This document shows, piece by piece, positions 7,677 to 15,428 of a stretch of DNA of 64,000 nt. Source of the DNA: Myxococcus qinghaiensis (lineage in GTDB: Bacteria; Myxococcota; Myxococcia; Myxococcales; Myxococcaceae); assembly GCF_024198215.1 (NCBI RefSeq), contig NZ_JAKCFA010000003.1, positions 186,001 to 250,000 on the forward strand, read 5' to 3'. Both the position numbers and the translations under genes were made by a program. A model generated the notes under the pieces. It was not told where the DNA came from, searched no databases, and saw only the letters and a program-made list of their open reading frames with translations. The number at the start of each line of letters is the position of its first letter. Position 1 is the first letter of the stretch.

Positions 7677-10391
7677 ATGATTTCGCTCTTCAGGAACCCG
7701 TTCAGCCGCTCCAACGTCTCCCGCAAGCCGGCGGAGCCGCCCAGGGCCGCCGAGCCGAAGAAGACGGCTGCTGAGCCCAAGCCGAGCAACAAGACGCTGG
7801 CGCGGATGCAGGACGGCTTCGAGGCGCCGTCACGGACCGAGCGGACCCGGGCCATGCTCGGCGGTGACCCGGCCGTAACGCGCACGGACAAATCCGGGGC
7901 GGCCCAGCCTTCCACCTCAGCGGGCCAGCGCCCGGAGGTCACGCAGGCGGACAAGACCGGCGCGAAGTCGCCCGCGCGGACCCAGGCGGAGCAGCGCTAC
8001 GCACAGCTCGCCGCGACCACGGCCGGCCAGCGCACCCTCGAGGAGCTGGACCTCCGAAGCGGCTCGGAGCTTCAGGCGTTCGGCGAGTCCCTCGAGGAAG
8101 AGTCCCAGGCGCCGGATGCGGAGCTGAACCCGAACAACCTCATCACCTTCGCGACTGACCCGGCCGAGGTGGCGCGGGTCATCGAAGCGGCGGCGGACCT
8201 GGTCCCCGAGGCGGACCGCGAGCTGCTCCGCACTCCGGAGTTCCAGGAGCGCGTGGCGGGCGGCGAGCACCCGGGCCAGGTGAAGCTGGAGCTGGAGGCG
8301 CGCTCTCTCTTCGAGGAGCAGGTGGCGTCGGCTTCGAACAAGCAGCCGGAAGACTGGGGCGCGGTGGACGCGGCGAACTTCCATGAAGCGCTCGCGGAGC
8401 AGGTGGTGGCGAACCGGGAGAACCCGGAGCTGGTGCGAGAGCTCCTGCACCTGTCGAGCACGCAGCTGGAGCGCGGCGCGGAGATCCTCGGCCGGGCGAC
8501 CGAGGCGAACGACTACAACGACCAAGGCGTGGAGGACCTGGCCGCCGCGTACAGCCGGATTGGCACCGCGGCGCCCGAAGATGCCGCCGCGCAGCTGGCG
8601 GTGGGACTGGCTTCGAAGATCGACGACGACTCCGAGCTCAACAAGGTCGACGACGGGTTCAAGGCCTACGCCGAGTCCTCCGGCACCGACCGCTTCCGCG
8701 GACTGGTGGCCGAGGCGCTGAACGCGCAGGGCAAGGGTGACGCCGCGGAGGAGCTCGTTCAGGACCAGGGCGGCTCGTCGGTGACGGACCGCGCCCGCCA
8801 GGCGGTGGAGGCCCTCATCGACCAGGTGGACGGTCCCGCCGCGGCGCTCTACGACTTCCGAGGCGAGGTCGTCGAGCGCGTCGACGGGGTGCGCCGGGCC
8901 GTGGTGGACCGCGCGGTGGACGCGGGGACCGGCGCGCTTCGCACCGGCGGCGACGTGGCCACCGGCGTGGCGCACGCGGGCCTCGGGCTGGTGGAGCGGG
9001 GCTCGGCGTACGCACGCGAGCAGGGTCCAGCATGGCTCGACCCTGCCCTCAACGTGGTGGACACCGGCGCGCGGCACGGGCACCAGGCGCTCGACGTCAA
9101 CAACCGCGTCCGCCACCACGCGCTGGACGCGGTCCAGAGCAGCGGCCATGCGGCGAACGGCTTCGTTCACGACGCGGTCGTCGATCCAGTGGGCACCGGC
9201 GAGAAGGTCCTCGACGCGGGCAAGACCGCGGCCGAGCTCCTCAAGCTGCAGGAGCAGGTGGAGCTGCTCGGCAAGGGCGACTTCTTCAGGATCGAAGCCA
9301 CCGTCGCCGGCGCCGCGTTCGACGTCCAGGGTTCTATCGGCGGAACGCTGATGATGAGTCAGAACGAGCAGGGGCAGTACGTGCTCCGCGCCGAGGGCCG
9401 GCTGGGCGCGGCGCTCGCGTCGGTGAGCGGAGCGACCGGCGGCGCGACGGGTGAGGCGTCGATCGGCGTCGGGAACAGCGCGGCAGCGGAGTTCACCTTC
9501 GACAGTCCCAGCGACCTGGTCGACGCCGCCCGCGCGGTCCTCGGGCCGGTCGGCGGCGCGGCCTCCGCGTTGGTCGAGGGCGACACCGGAGAGGCGGTGG
9601 ATGCGCTGCTCCCTGACTTCGGTCTGCTGGCTGAGAACCTCAGCGCGGTGGAGCTGGGCACGGACATCACCGGGAAGCTGCAGGGCAGTCTCGGCGCGGA
9701 CCTCGCCGCGGGCCTCAGCGGCAACATCACCGGCAAGCTCCAGTACGGCGCACGCATCGAGTTCCCGAACGGCCGGGAAGGGCCGCCCGAGGTCGTCCTG
9801 CGCGGCACGGCGCAGCTGACCGCGGCGGGCTCCGCGAAGCTCGGTGGCACGGCGAGCGCCGACGTGGTGGGCGCGCAGGGCACGGTCATCGTCGAGCACC
9901 GCCTGCCGCTCCCCGAGGGACTGGGCTTGGGCGACGTGTTCTCCGACCCACAGGGCTCCGCCGAGCGGTTGGTGGAGACGGCGCGGAACGAGGCGACCAC
10001 GTCCGTGGAGCTCCGCGGTCGCGTCTCCGGAGGCCCGGGCGTCAACGGCGGCGCTCCTGGAGGGGCCACGGGCGTCACGCAGACGTCCATCAAGCTGACC
10101 GGCGACACCGGGAAGATCGCCGGGGCCCTCCCCGAGCTCTTCTCGGGCGACTACACCGGCGCGCTCGCGGAGCTCGAGGACGTGACGGTGAAGGCGAGCG
10201 TCACCCGAGGCAACGAGACGAAGCTGGGCGCCGAATTCCAAGGGGGCGACAGCGTGAACTCCGCGAAGGTGAACTTCAGCGGGACCGCCTACGACCAGAC
10301 GCAGACGGTGTTCACCTACGAGGGCACGGTGGAAGAGGGGCTCGGCCAGCTGAGCCGTCTCCCCGCCTACCTGGCGAACCTCCGTGGCTGA
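7677..10391 (+). CDS. Large hypothetical protein with Pro/Ala-rich N terminus and Gly-rich C half
   Basis: This 904-residue protein belongs to no family I recognise. No Sec or Tat signal is visible: the N terminus is basic and rich in Pro, Ala and Lys (to about residue 120). A predicted alpha-helical segment rich in Ala, Glu and Leu follows (about 130-370). Repetitive helices with D-A-G/G-T-G turns occupy about 380-520. The last 350 residues are Gly/Ser/Thr-rich and beta-like, with two ITGKLQ segments. GGGAGG lies just before the ATG and supports the start. The low-complexity N terminus resembles those of the nuclease at 40174 and the peptidase at 42330, which also lack classical signals; an exported or effector-like role is speculation. 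A strong hairpin follows the stop. Confidence 0.8.
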   Translation: MISLFRNPFSRSNVSRKPAEPPRAAEPKKTAAEPKPSNKTLARMQDGFEAPSRTERTRAMLGGDPAVTRTDKSGAAQPSTSAGQRPEVTQADKTGAKSPARTQAEQRYAQLAATTAGQRTLEELDLRSGSELQAFGESLEEESQAPDAELNPNNLITFATDPAEVARVIEAAADLVPEADRELLRTPEFQERVAGGEHPGQVKLELEARSLFEEQVASASNKQPEDWGAVDAANFHEALAEQVVANRENPELVRELLHLSSTQLERGAEILGRATEANDYNDQGVEDLAAAYSRIGTAAPEDAAAQLAVGLASKIDDDSELNKVDDGFKAYAESSGTDRFRGLVAEALNAQGKGDAAEELVQDQGGSSVTDRARQAVEALIDQVDGPAAALYDFRGEVVERVDGVRRAVVDRAVDAGTGALRTGGDVATGVAHAGLGLVERGSAYAREQGPAWLDPALNVVDTGARHGHQALDVNNRVRHHALDAVQSSGHAANGFVHDAVVDPVGTGEKVLDAGKTAAELLKLQEQVELLGKGDFFRIEATVAGAAFDVQGSIGGTLMMSQNEQGQYVLRAEGRLGAALASVSGATGGATGEASIGVGNSAAAEFTFDSPSDLVDAARAVLGPVGGAASALVEGDTGEAVDALLPDFGLLAENLSAVELGTDITGKLQGSLGADLAAGLSGNITGKLQYGARIEFPNGREGPPEVVLRGTAQLTAAGSAKLGGTASADVVGAQGTVIVEHRLPLPEGLGLGDVFSDPQGSAERLVETARNEATTSVELRGRVSGGPGVNGGAPGGATGVTQTSIKLTGDTGKIAGALPELFSGDYTGALAELEDVTVKASVTRGNETKLGAEFQGGDSVNSAKVNFSGTAYDQTQTVFTYEGTVEEGLGQLSRLPAYLANLRG

Positions 10392-10406
10392 CGAAGCGTG
10401 AACCGC

Positions 10407-10434
10407 GGCCCACCGACGTTCAGCTCGGTGGGCC
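10407..10434 (+). terminator. Terminator hairpin after the 904-residue protein gene
   Basis: The perfect 10-bp arms GGCCCACCGA/TCGGTGGGCC surround an 8-nt loop, 16 nt after the stop codon. No T-tract is present; many hairpins at gene ends in this window share that form. Confidence 0.65.
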
Positions 10435-10471
10435 AGCAGCCAGCGGCTCATGCCAGACCTTCGAGTTTCAA

Positions 10472-10490
10472 GTGACACAGACGTGTTCAC
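10472..10490. promoter_or_regulatory. Putative TetR operator upstream of its own gene
   Basis: GTGACAC-AGAC-GTGTTCAC is an imperfect inverted repeat 50 bp before the regulator start codon. Its right half, GTGTTCA, matches the arms of the perfect palindrome at 11547-11564 in front of the monooxygenase remnant. Two such sites flanking one tetR-family gene suggest autoregulation plus control of the neighbour. Confidence 0.5.
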
Positions 10491-10539
10491 CCCATGAACT
10501 CGCGGCCCATCGAGCGCCAGATGTGTGACAGTCCGGTTC

Positions 10540-11232
10540 ATGAAGACCGCACGCCGACGCCGCTCCCTGAGCGCCGCCCAGCGCCGCATCCAGGAAGCAG
10601 CGGTGCGGTTGTTCGCGGAGCAGGGTTCGACGCAGGTAACGATGAGCGAGCTGGCCCAGGCGGCTGGCGTTGCTCGCGGCACCGTCCACAACAATCTCGA
10701 GTCGACGGATGCCTTCTTCCGGCAGCTCGCGAATGACCTGGCCACCGAGATGTACGACCGGATTACCGCAAGCTGCGAGGGCGTCACGGACCCCGCGCAG
10801 CGCCTGGGCCTGGGCGTCCGCTTCTACGTGCGCCGTGCCCACGAAGACCCCCATTGGGGTCGTTTCCTGCTCCGCTTCGCGATGAGCGAGCCGTCGATGC
10901 AGTCGCTGTGGCTGGGGCAACCCACCCAGGACCTCGTCGACGGACACAAGAGCGGCAAGTACGACTTCCGCCTCGACCAGCTGCCGTCAGCGGTCAGCCT
11001 CATGGCGAGCGCCACCCTCGGCGCCATCCGCCTGGTGCTGGAGGGCCATCGCACCTGGCGTGACGCGGGCAGCGACGCGGTGGAGTTCTGCTTGAAGTCC
11101 TTGGGCGTTCCCCGCGAGGAGGCGCGCAAGCTCGCGACCCTGGAGCTGCCCGCGCTGCGCGAGGCGTCCCCCTCCCCTCCCCGCGTCGGCAGGCCCAGCC
11201 CCGGCACGACGCGTCGGAAGCGCGGGGAGTAG
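10540..11232 (+). CDS. TetR/AcrR family transcriptional regulator
   Basis: The product is about 230 residues. A basic N-terminal stretch leads into the typical TetR helix A-A-V-R-L-F-A-E-Q-G and a helix-turn-helix around residues 33-52 (MSELAQAAGVARGTVHNN); the C-terminal two thirds should be the ligand-binding and dimerisation domain. The ATG at 10540 is preferred; a GTG at 10525 in the same frame would add five residues, and neither has a strong SD. Palindromes at 10472 and 11547 with shared half-sites are plausible targets. The gene converges on a truncated flavin monooxygenase, the kind of hydroxylase such regulators often control in aromatic or xenobiotic metabolism, so the ligand may be an aromatic compound (inference). 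Confidence 0.9.
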   Translation: MKTARRRRSLSAAQRRIQEAAVRLFAEQGSTQVTMSELAQAAGVARGTVHNNLESTDAFFRQLANDLATEMYDRITASCEGVTDPAQRLGLGVRFYVRRAHEDPHWGRFLLRFAMSEPSMQSLWLGQPTQDLVDGHKSGKYDFRLDQLPSAVSLMASATLGAIRLVLEGHRTWRDAGSDAVEFCLKSLGVPREEARKLATLELPALREASPSPPRVGRPSPGTTRRKRGE

Positions 11233-11236
11233 CGAC

Positions 11237-11254
11237 ACCGTTCGTCAGAACGGT
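11237..11254. terminator. Short bidirectional hairpin between tetR and the monooxygenase stump
   Basis: The perfect 7-bp arms ACCGTTC/GAACGGT surround a 4-nt loop. The stop codon of the truncated minus-strand frame (11245-11247) falls inside this hairpin, so the truncation joint lies at the tetR terminator. Confidence 0.5.
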
Positions 11255-11481
11255 GAATGCGGCTTCACGTAGGGAATGGCGATGCGTGCAAAGGCATCGT
11301 CCGAGAGCCCCGCCATCTGCAGGACGCACAGCGCCTCGTTGTCGAGGGCAATGGCGCGCGGCTGCGCGAACACCGTGTTCGATTTGTCGATGACGATTGT
11401 ATGGACGCCTGGCCGACCAAGCAGGCACGCAGTCGCGGCGCCGACAGGCCCATATCCCACGACAAGGATGGATGCCTTCAT
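11245..11481 (-). pseudogene. Truncated FAD-dependent aromatic monooxygenase, N-terminal stump only
   Basis: Only about 78 residues remain of an enzyme family that normally exceeds 500. They show the FAD-binding start MKASILVVGYGPVGAA with the GxGxxG dinucleotide motif, then a V-I-D-K strand end and the Q-P-R-A-I-A-L-D-N-E-A motif typical of MhpA-like 3-(3-hydroxyphenyl)propionate hydroxylases. The frame stops right after I-P-Y-V-K-P-H-S-P-F, the point where homologs continue. No substrate-binding domain or C-terminal FAD site is present nearby, so it cannot be an active hydroxylase. The promoter and a perfect palindromic operator upstream remain intact. An in-frame GTG at 11511 would extend it by ten residues. 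Confidence 0.8.
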
Positions 11482-11545
11482 GGAGCGGCTGCTTGCTTCA
11501 TGGGGTATCACTGCTCACGCCTCCCCAGTCACCACGACACCCCAG

Positions 11546-11574
11546 ATTGAACACCTGTGTTCAAAACAGGTCAA
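11546..11574 (-). promoter_or_regulatory. Sigma-70-like promoter with embedded operator for the monooxygenase remnant
   Basis: On the minus strand TTGACC (11574-11569) is followed after exactly 17 bp by TTCAAT (11551-11546). The 18-bp palindrome TTGAACAC-CT-GTGTTCAA (11547-11564, perfect 8-bp arms) fills the spacer and overlaps the -10, as expected for repression by a dimeric regulator such as the TetR protein next door. The rest of 11565-11851, up to the next gene, shows no further feature I can support. Confidence 0.7.
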
Positions 11575-11851
11575 TTTAGACCTGATTTCCGGGGTACTGA
11601 GTCGCGAACAAGGCCTGTGCGCCTCGGGCTGTAGCAGCGTGGAACCCTGGCTCGATGAACCACTTCCACGGGGCCCACGGGAGAAGGGTGCTCTTCGCGA
11701 TTTACAATCACGCCAGCGGCGCTCGTCACCTGGAGAGGCTTTGGAGCAAGAGCGCGCCTGCCCCGAGGACCGAGTCTGGATGACCCACCAGGGGAGCGGG
11801 GCTGGATTCACAATGGTCGAACCACCTGAGCCGTGCTACGCCAAGCGCTAC

Positions 11852-12523
11852 ATGCCCAGAGCCCGTCGCGTCACCCCCTCCCCCCGACCCTCCCGCTCTC
11901 TTCCCGCGCGCGGCGCTTCCTCGGCGACGCCGTCACTGGATGAGGCCTTCCAGGCCATCGTGCAAGGCGCCGTGCAGGAGTCGTTCGCCCCGCTGATGAC
12001 GGCCATGCGCCGTCTGTCCGAGCGACTGAGCGGCCAGCCCTACTCCGCGCCCCCCGTCCCCGCCCGGAAGAAGGCCCCCGCTCCGCCGCCCGAGCCTGAA
12101 ATCCAGGCCGTCGTCGAGCAGCCCGTCGCCTGCGCTGTCATCGGGTGTCGACAGCCCGTCCGCACGCTCGGCTATTGCTCGGCGCACTACCAGAAGCGTC
12201 GGCAGATGGTGGCCACGGGCCGGCTCCACGCCGCCTGGGTCGAGCACGCCGCGCCCCACTCCATCCCGGATGTCATCCTGTCTCGCCGTCGTCGCTCGGA
12301 GAGCTCGGCGGAGACGCCCGCGAGCACCGCGACTCCCGCTCCGTCGGGCCCCCGCGTCTGGGTCCGCAAGAAGGGCCAGACACAGTCCGTGGGTCCCCAG
12401 GGCGAGGAAGGCCCGTCCGCGCCGTCCATCCTCCCCACCCTCCGCCCGGCCGAGGGTGCCGATGCGGCGGACACGGTGAAGCGCTGGGCCGCGGAGTTCC
12501 TCGCGACCAAGCGTCGCAACTGA
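11852..12523 (+). CDS. Zinc-binding-motif protein of unknown function
   Basis: From the ATG at 11852 the product is about 223 residues. A Ser/Arg/Pro-rich basic N terminus is followed by a predicted helix (S-L-D-E-A-F-Q-A-I-V-Q-G-A-V-Q). After a Pro-rich linker comes a compact Cys/His motif, C-A-V-I-G-C-x7-C-S-A-H-Y-Q-K-R, resembling a small zinc knuckle. A second basic low-complexity linker and a C-terminal helix (V-K-R-W-A-A-E-F-L) follow. The composition suggests a nucleic-acid-associated or regulatory protein, but I recognise no family. The start is uncertain: in-frame ATGs lie at 11780 and 11813, none with a good SD. The longer open frame back to 11276 runs through the operator region and antisense to the monooxygenase stump, so it is not credible. 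Confidence 0.65.
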   Translation: MPRARRVTPSPRPSRSLPARGASSATPSLDEAFQAIVQGAVQESFAPLMTAMRRLSERLSGQPYSAPPVPARKKAPAPPPEPEIQAVVEQPVACAVIGCRQPVRTLGYCSAHYQKRRQMVATGRLHAAWVEHAAPHSIPDVILSRRRRSESSAETPASTATPAPSGPRVWVRKKGQTQSVGPQGEEGPSAPSILPTLRPAEGADAADTVKRWAAEFLATKRRN

Positions 12524-12610
12524 AGGCGGCCTTCAGTTCCCCGCGCTGTACCCGGTGATACGTCCCTCGCTTCGCGAGTCGGGACGCCCGAGGAGGGCGC
12601 GGGGTTCATC

Positions 12611-12646
12611 GGTTCATCCAGGAGTGACTCACACCCTGGATGAACC
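12611..12646. terminator. Bidirectional terminator between convergent genes
   Basis: The perfect 12-bp arms GGTTCATCCAGG/CCTGGATGAACC surround a 12-nt loop. It lies between the zinc-motif gene (plus) and the outer-membrane barrel gene (minus) and probably serves both. Confidence 0.75.
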
Positions 12647-12683
12647 CAATCACAGCCAGGACACCGCGCGAAGGATTGCCCGC

Positions 12684-14081
12684 TCAGTAGCGAGCCTGGA
12701 GCATCACCGTCGCGCCGTAGGTGTTCGCATTCTTGAAGACAGGCACCGCCACGCCGGTGTCATCGTCGGCGAACTCCGTCTTGTTGGGGTCATTCACGTA
12801 GGCAAACTCCGCCACGACGCCGGCCACCGTGCCCAGGTCCCAGCGCACCGTGGCCTTCAAGGTCAGCGCGGCCCTCCGCTCCTCGCCTGTCGGGAGGATC
12901 CTCAACTGATTGGGGTTCAGGAGCACCAGCCTGCGGAGCGATGCCGATGCGCCGAAGCCGGGATCCATGAAGGACGCCGGCAGCGTGAGCCGGGCGAGCA
13001 GGCCCGGCGTGAGCCCCCAGCGCTCGAAGTGGTAGTCGGCCCCCAGCGAGCCCGAGACTTCCGCCTGGGGCTCCGCGTCGCGACTGAAGGCCTGGTTCGG
13101 GGGGAACCCGGGGACGCCCAGCTGGATGAAGCTCGGGGTCCGGTAGTACGCCAGCCCGAACAGCCGCAAGAAGTCCCGCCGCACCCGGACGTCCAGCGCG
13201 GCGGCGCGGGCCTGCTGGGTGCTCGCCCGAGGGGTCGTCCCTTCAGCGGACTGGAGATCCTGCGAGACCAGGCTGCCTTCCAGTGACGCCGAGGCCGCGA
13301 ACCCCGGGGCATACGCCTCGACGGTGAAGGACCTCTCGAAGAATGCCGGGTCGCCCCGATAGAGCGACAGGTCCACGTTGCCGCCAATGGGGGGGCCCTG
13401 GTGCCACAGGGCTCGAAGGGAGGCCCCGCGCATGTGCATGGGCAGCTCCACCCCGAAGTTCGCCGCGCCGGGAGCATCTCCCAGGTTCCCATACATGCCC
13501 TCCAGCTCCAGCCGGAGCGGGGGCAACACGTCCACGAAAACACCCGCGAGCACCGCGTAGTGGCGCGAGTCCCCGGCGAGCTCCTCGGTGATGACGGCGG
13601 ACTTCAGCGCCGCGAATGCTCCCCACTGCCTCCGCGAGAGCCGCAGCTCCAGCGCGGGCTCGGCCCCGGTGCGACGCGGGAAGAGCTCCCGCCCCCACGT
13701 CACCGGATAGCTGGAGCCCAGGTACAGCCGGACGGAGCTCAGCGGATGGAGGCCCAGCACCAGGCTTTCCTCCTCGGCCCACTGAGAAGGCCGGTAACGC
13801 AGCCGGAAGGCACTGCCGTTGTCCACGAAGGTGGCCCCCCGCCCGGGACCGCTCACCGAGAGGAAGAACGACAGCGCCGCCTCGGCGCGCAGCCCCGAGG
13901 TCAGCTCGGACGTGTGGGCATCCAGGGCCGCGTTCCACTGCGTGTAGGAGCCCGAGGTGTCGACATCGTCGTCCGTCGCGAGAAAGGACAGACGCGCCCG
14001 GAGGGACGGCTCCTCGGGAGGTGACTCGGGAGACTGGCCCAGGGCGAACAACAATGGCAGAGACAGGAACACAGGAGACAT
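12684..14081 (-). CDS. Outer-membrane beta-barrel protein, unknown function
   Basis: The 465-residue protein starts with a short hydrophobic signal (SPVFLSLPLLFALGQS). The rest is alternating polar/hydrophobic strands rich in Tyr, Arg, Leu and Gly, ending in an aromatic residue (T-V-M-L-Q-A-R-Y), the usual outer-membrane assembly signal. I predict a porin-like or transport barrel of roughly 16-20 strands, inferred from pattern rather than a named family. Ionic or substrate preference cannot be read. Upstream lies an AT-rich stretch with a perfect palindrome (14209-14225) that may regulate this gene, the divergent hydrolase gene, or both. Confidence 0.8.
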   Translation of the reverse strand: MSPVFLSLPLLFALGQSPESPPEEPSLRARLSFLATDDDVDTSGSYTQWNAALDAHTSELTSGLRAEAALSFFLSVSGPGRGATFVDNGSAFRLRYRPSQWAEEESLVLGLHPLSSVRLYLGSSYPVTWGRELFPRRTGAEPALELRLSRRQWGAFAALKSAVITEELAGDSRHYAVLAGVFVDVLPPLRLELEGMYGNLGDAPGAANFGVELPMHMRGASLRALWHQGPPIGGNVDLSLYRGDPAFFERSFTVEAYAPGFAASASLEGSLVSQDLQSAEGTTPRASTQQARAAALDVRVRRDFLRLFGLAYYRTPSFIQLGVPGFPPNQAFSRDAEPQAEVSGSLGADYHFERWGLTPGLLARLTLPASFMDPGFGASASLRRLVLLNPNQLRILPTGEERRAALTLKATVRWDLGTVAGVVAEFAYVNDPNKTEFADDDTGVAVPVFKNANTYGATVMLQARY

Positions 14082-14188
14082 GGGTCGCCGCGTCTACCAT
14101 GACTCCCCCAGGGACGCAGGCCCTCCACCCAGGGAGTTCCTCGCGCTTCACGTGGGGTCGCTTGAACACCTCGAATGACATTCCGCTC

Positions 14189-14225
14189 CGCGAAACAATG
14201 ACATCCATGTTTCGCGACGCGAAAC
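14189..14225. promoter_or_regulatory. Palindrome GTTTCGCG-A-CGCGAAAC plus an extra half-site
   Basis: A perfect palindrome (arms of 8 bp, 14209-14225) lies in the divergent intergenic region 14082-14390, with a third CGCGAAAC copy at 14189-14196 in direct orientation, 29 bp away. The following 80 bp are unusually AT-rich for this genome, as expected of promoters. The sites lie 108-144 bp from the barrel gene start and about 166 bp from the hydrolase start. The regulator is unknown. Nothing else is identifiable in this interval except the SD of the hydrolase gene. Confidence 0.5.
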
Positions 14226-14390
14226 AAAACAAGGAAAAACATAACAGTCTGAAAAATCAGATAGACGAGAAGACATCCTCGGAGTCTTAATCGTGAGGAC
14301 GGGGCCGCCTGTGAATGCAGTGAAGGCCCGCGTCGGTCCGGTGCCCGAAGCCCCGGACCTGAAGTCCCACGTCACCCACGAGGAGAAGTC

Positions 14391-15269
14391 ATGAAGCAGA
14401 CAGAGCTGACCTTCCGTCTTGGATTGCTCCTGACCCTGGCCTGGACGTCCTCAGCAGGAGCGCAGTCCCTGAGCAGCTTCACGGCGACGTACCGGGGCGG
14501 TAGCACCTCGCTGTGCGGCTCCACGTACAACCTGCGCGGCCAGGAGCCGTCGGCCTCGGGCAAGTACCCCGTGTTCATCTACACGGTGGGCACCACGGAG
14601 CCGTACGAGCACTCCTCGGCGCTGGCCGCCGTGGAGGAGATGGCGTCGCGCGGCTATGTCGCCGCCACCGTCGAGTACGACAACGGGACGTTCGGCACCT
14701 GCTCCTCGATGACGGCCCGCTCCAAGTGCATCTATGACGGGAGCCGGGCCACCAGCGCCGTCGGCACGCTGTGCGCCCGCGCCAAGGCGGACTGCTCCAA
14801 GGGCATCGTCGTGGCGGGATTCAGCCAGGGCTCCATCATGGCCATCCTCGCCAAGAACCATGACTCGCGGGTCCAGGCCGCCTACGGCCTGGGCGCGGGC
14901 GTCCAATACTCCATCTACAACCTGCGCTCCTGCGTGGCCAATGGCAACCGCGCGCTGCCCAGCAACCGCCTGCGCATCATCAACGGCGAGCAGGACATCT
15001 TCGTCGGCCCCACCGAGTCCTCCGTCCGCGCTCAAAACACGGAGACGACGGGCCAGTCCTGCCCCCTGGCGACGTCCTGCTTCCAGAGCAACAACAGCGG
15101 CTGGTACATCATCAAGGATATCCAGCTCGGGGACCTCAACGCGGACCACTGCTACATGCGCACGGGGGGCTGCGTCGGGCTGCTGCTCGACTCGACCTGG
15201 CGCACCGGCACCGCACCCTGGTCCCTGCGGACCAACCTGAACTGGCTGACCCAGTTCACCACGCCGTAG
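14391..15269 (+). CDS. Secreted alpha/beta-hydrolase (cutinase/esterase-like)
   Basis: This is a 292-residue protein with a Sec signal peptide (cleavage near S-A-G-A-Q, about residues 22-25). The nucleophile elbow G-F-S-Q-G places Ser145 as catalytic. A conserved N-G-E-Q-D segment near residue 203 may carry the acidic residue, and a D-H-C motif near the C terminus offers the His. The ten or so Cys fit an exported, disulfide-stabilised enzyme. It resembles dienelactone-hydrolase or cutinase-like secreted esterases; the substrate could be a polyester or lipid (inference). GAGGAG lies before the ATG. The gene is divergent from the barrel gene at 12684 and followed by a hairpin terminator. Confidence 0.8.
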   Translation: MKQTELTFRLGLLLTLAWTSSAGAQSLSSFTATYRGGSTSLCGSTYNLRGQEPSASGKYPVFIYTVGTTEPYEHSSALAAVEEMASRGYVAATVEYDNGTFGTCSSMTARSKCIYDGSRATSAVGTLCARAKADCSKGIVVAGFSQGSIMAILAKNHDSRVQAAYGLGAGVQYSIYNLRSCVANGNRALPSNRLRIINGEQDIFVGPTESSVRAQNTETTGQSCPLATSCFQSNNSGWYIIKDIQLGDLNADHCYMRTGGCVGLLLDSTWRTGTAPWSLRTNLNWLTQFTTP

Positions 15270-15280
15270 CCCCAGGCCTG

Positions 15281-15315
15281 GCGCCAGCCTCCCGCGATGC
15301 GAGGGGGGCTGGCGC
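15281..15315 (+). terminator. Hairpin after the secreted hydrolase gene
   Basis: The perfect 9-bp arms GCGCCAGCC/GGCTGGCGC lie 12 nt after the stop; the loop contains a further short CCCGC/GCGAGG-like pairing. No T-tract is seen. Confidence 0.6.
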
Positions 15316-15428
15316 GATGGCGGACAGCGAACACCCGGCCGCCCCTCGGGCCGCGGACGTGTTGAGTATCCACACGGCCCGCGAGCACGCCTCGCCCCGG
15401 AGAGGAGCGGGCGTGTAGGCATCACGCC

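Noticed and set aside
7917..10787. Long minus-strand frame of 956 residues opposite the 904-residue gene
   Set aside because: It is Arg/His/Leu-rich and without motifs, opposite a gene with good SD and terminator. High third-position GC keeps antisense frames open in this genome.
11276..11851. N-terminal extension of the zinc-motif protein to 415 residues
   Set aside because: It would run antisense through the monooxygenase stump and its promoter and has no similarity; a start at 11780-11852 is more plausible.
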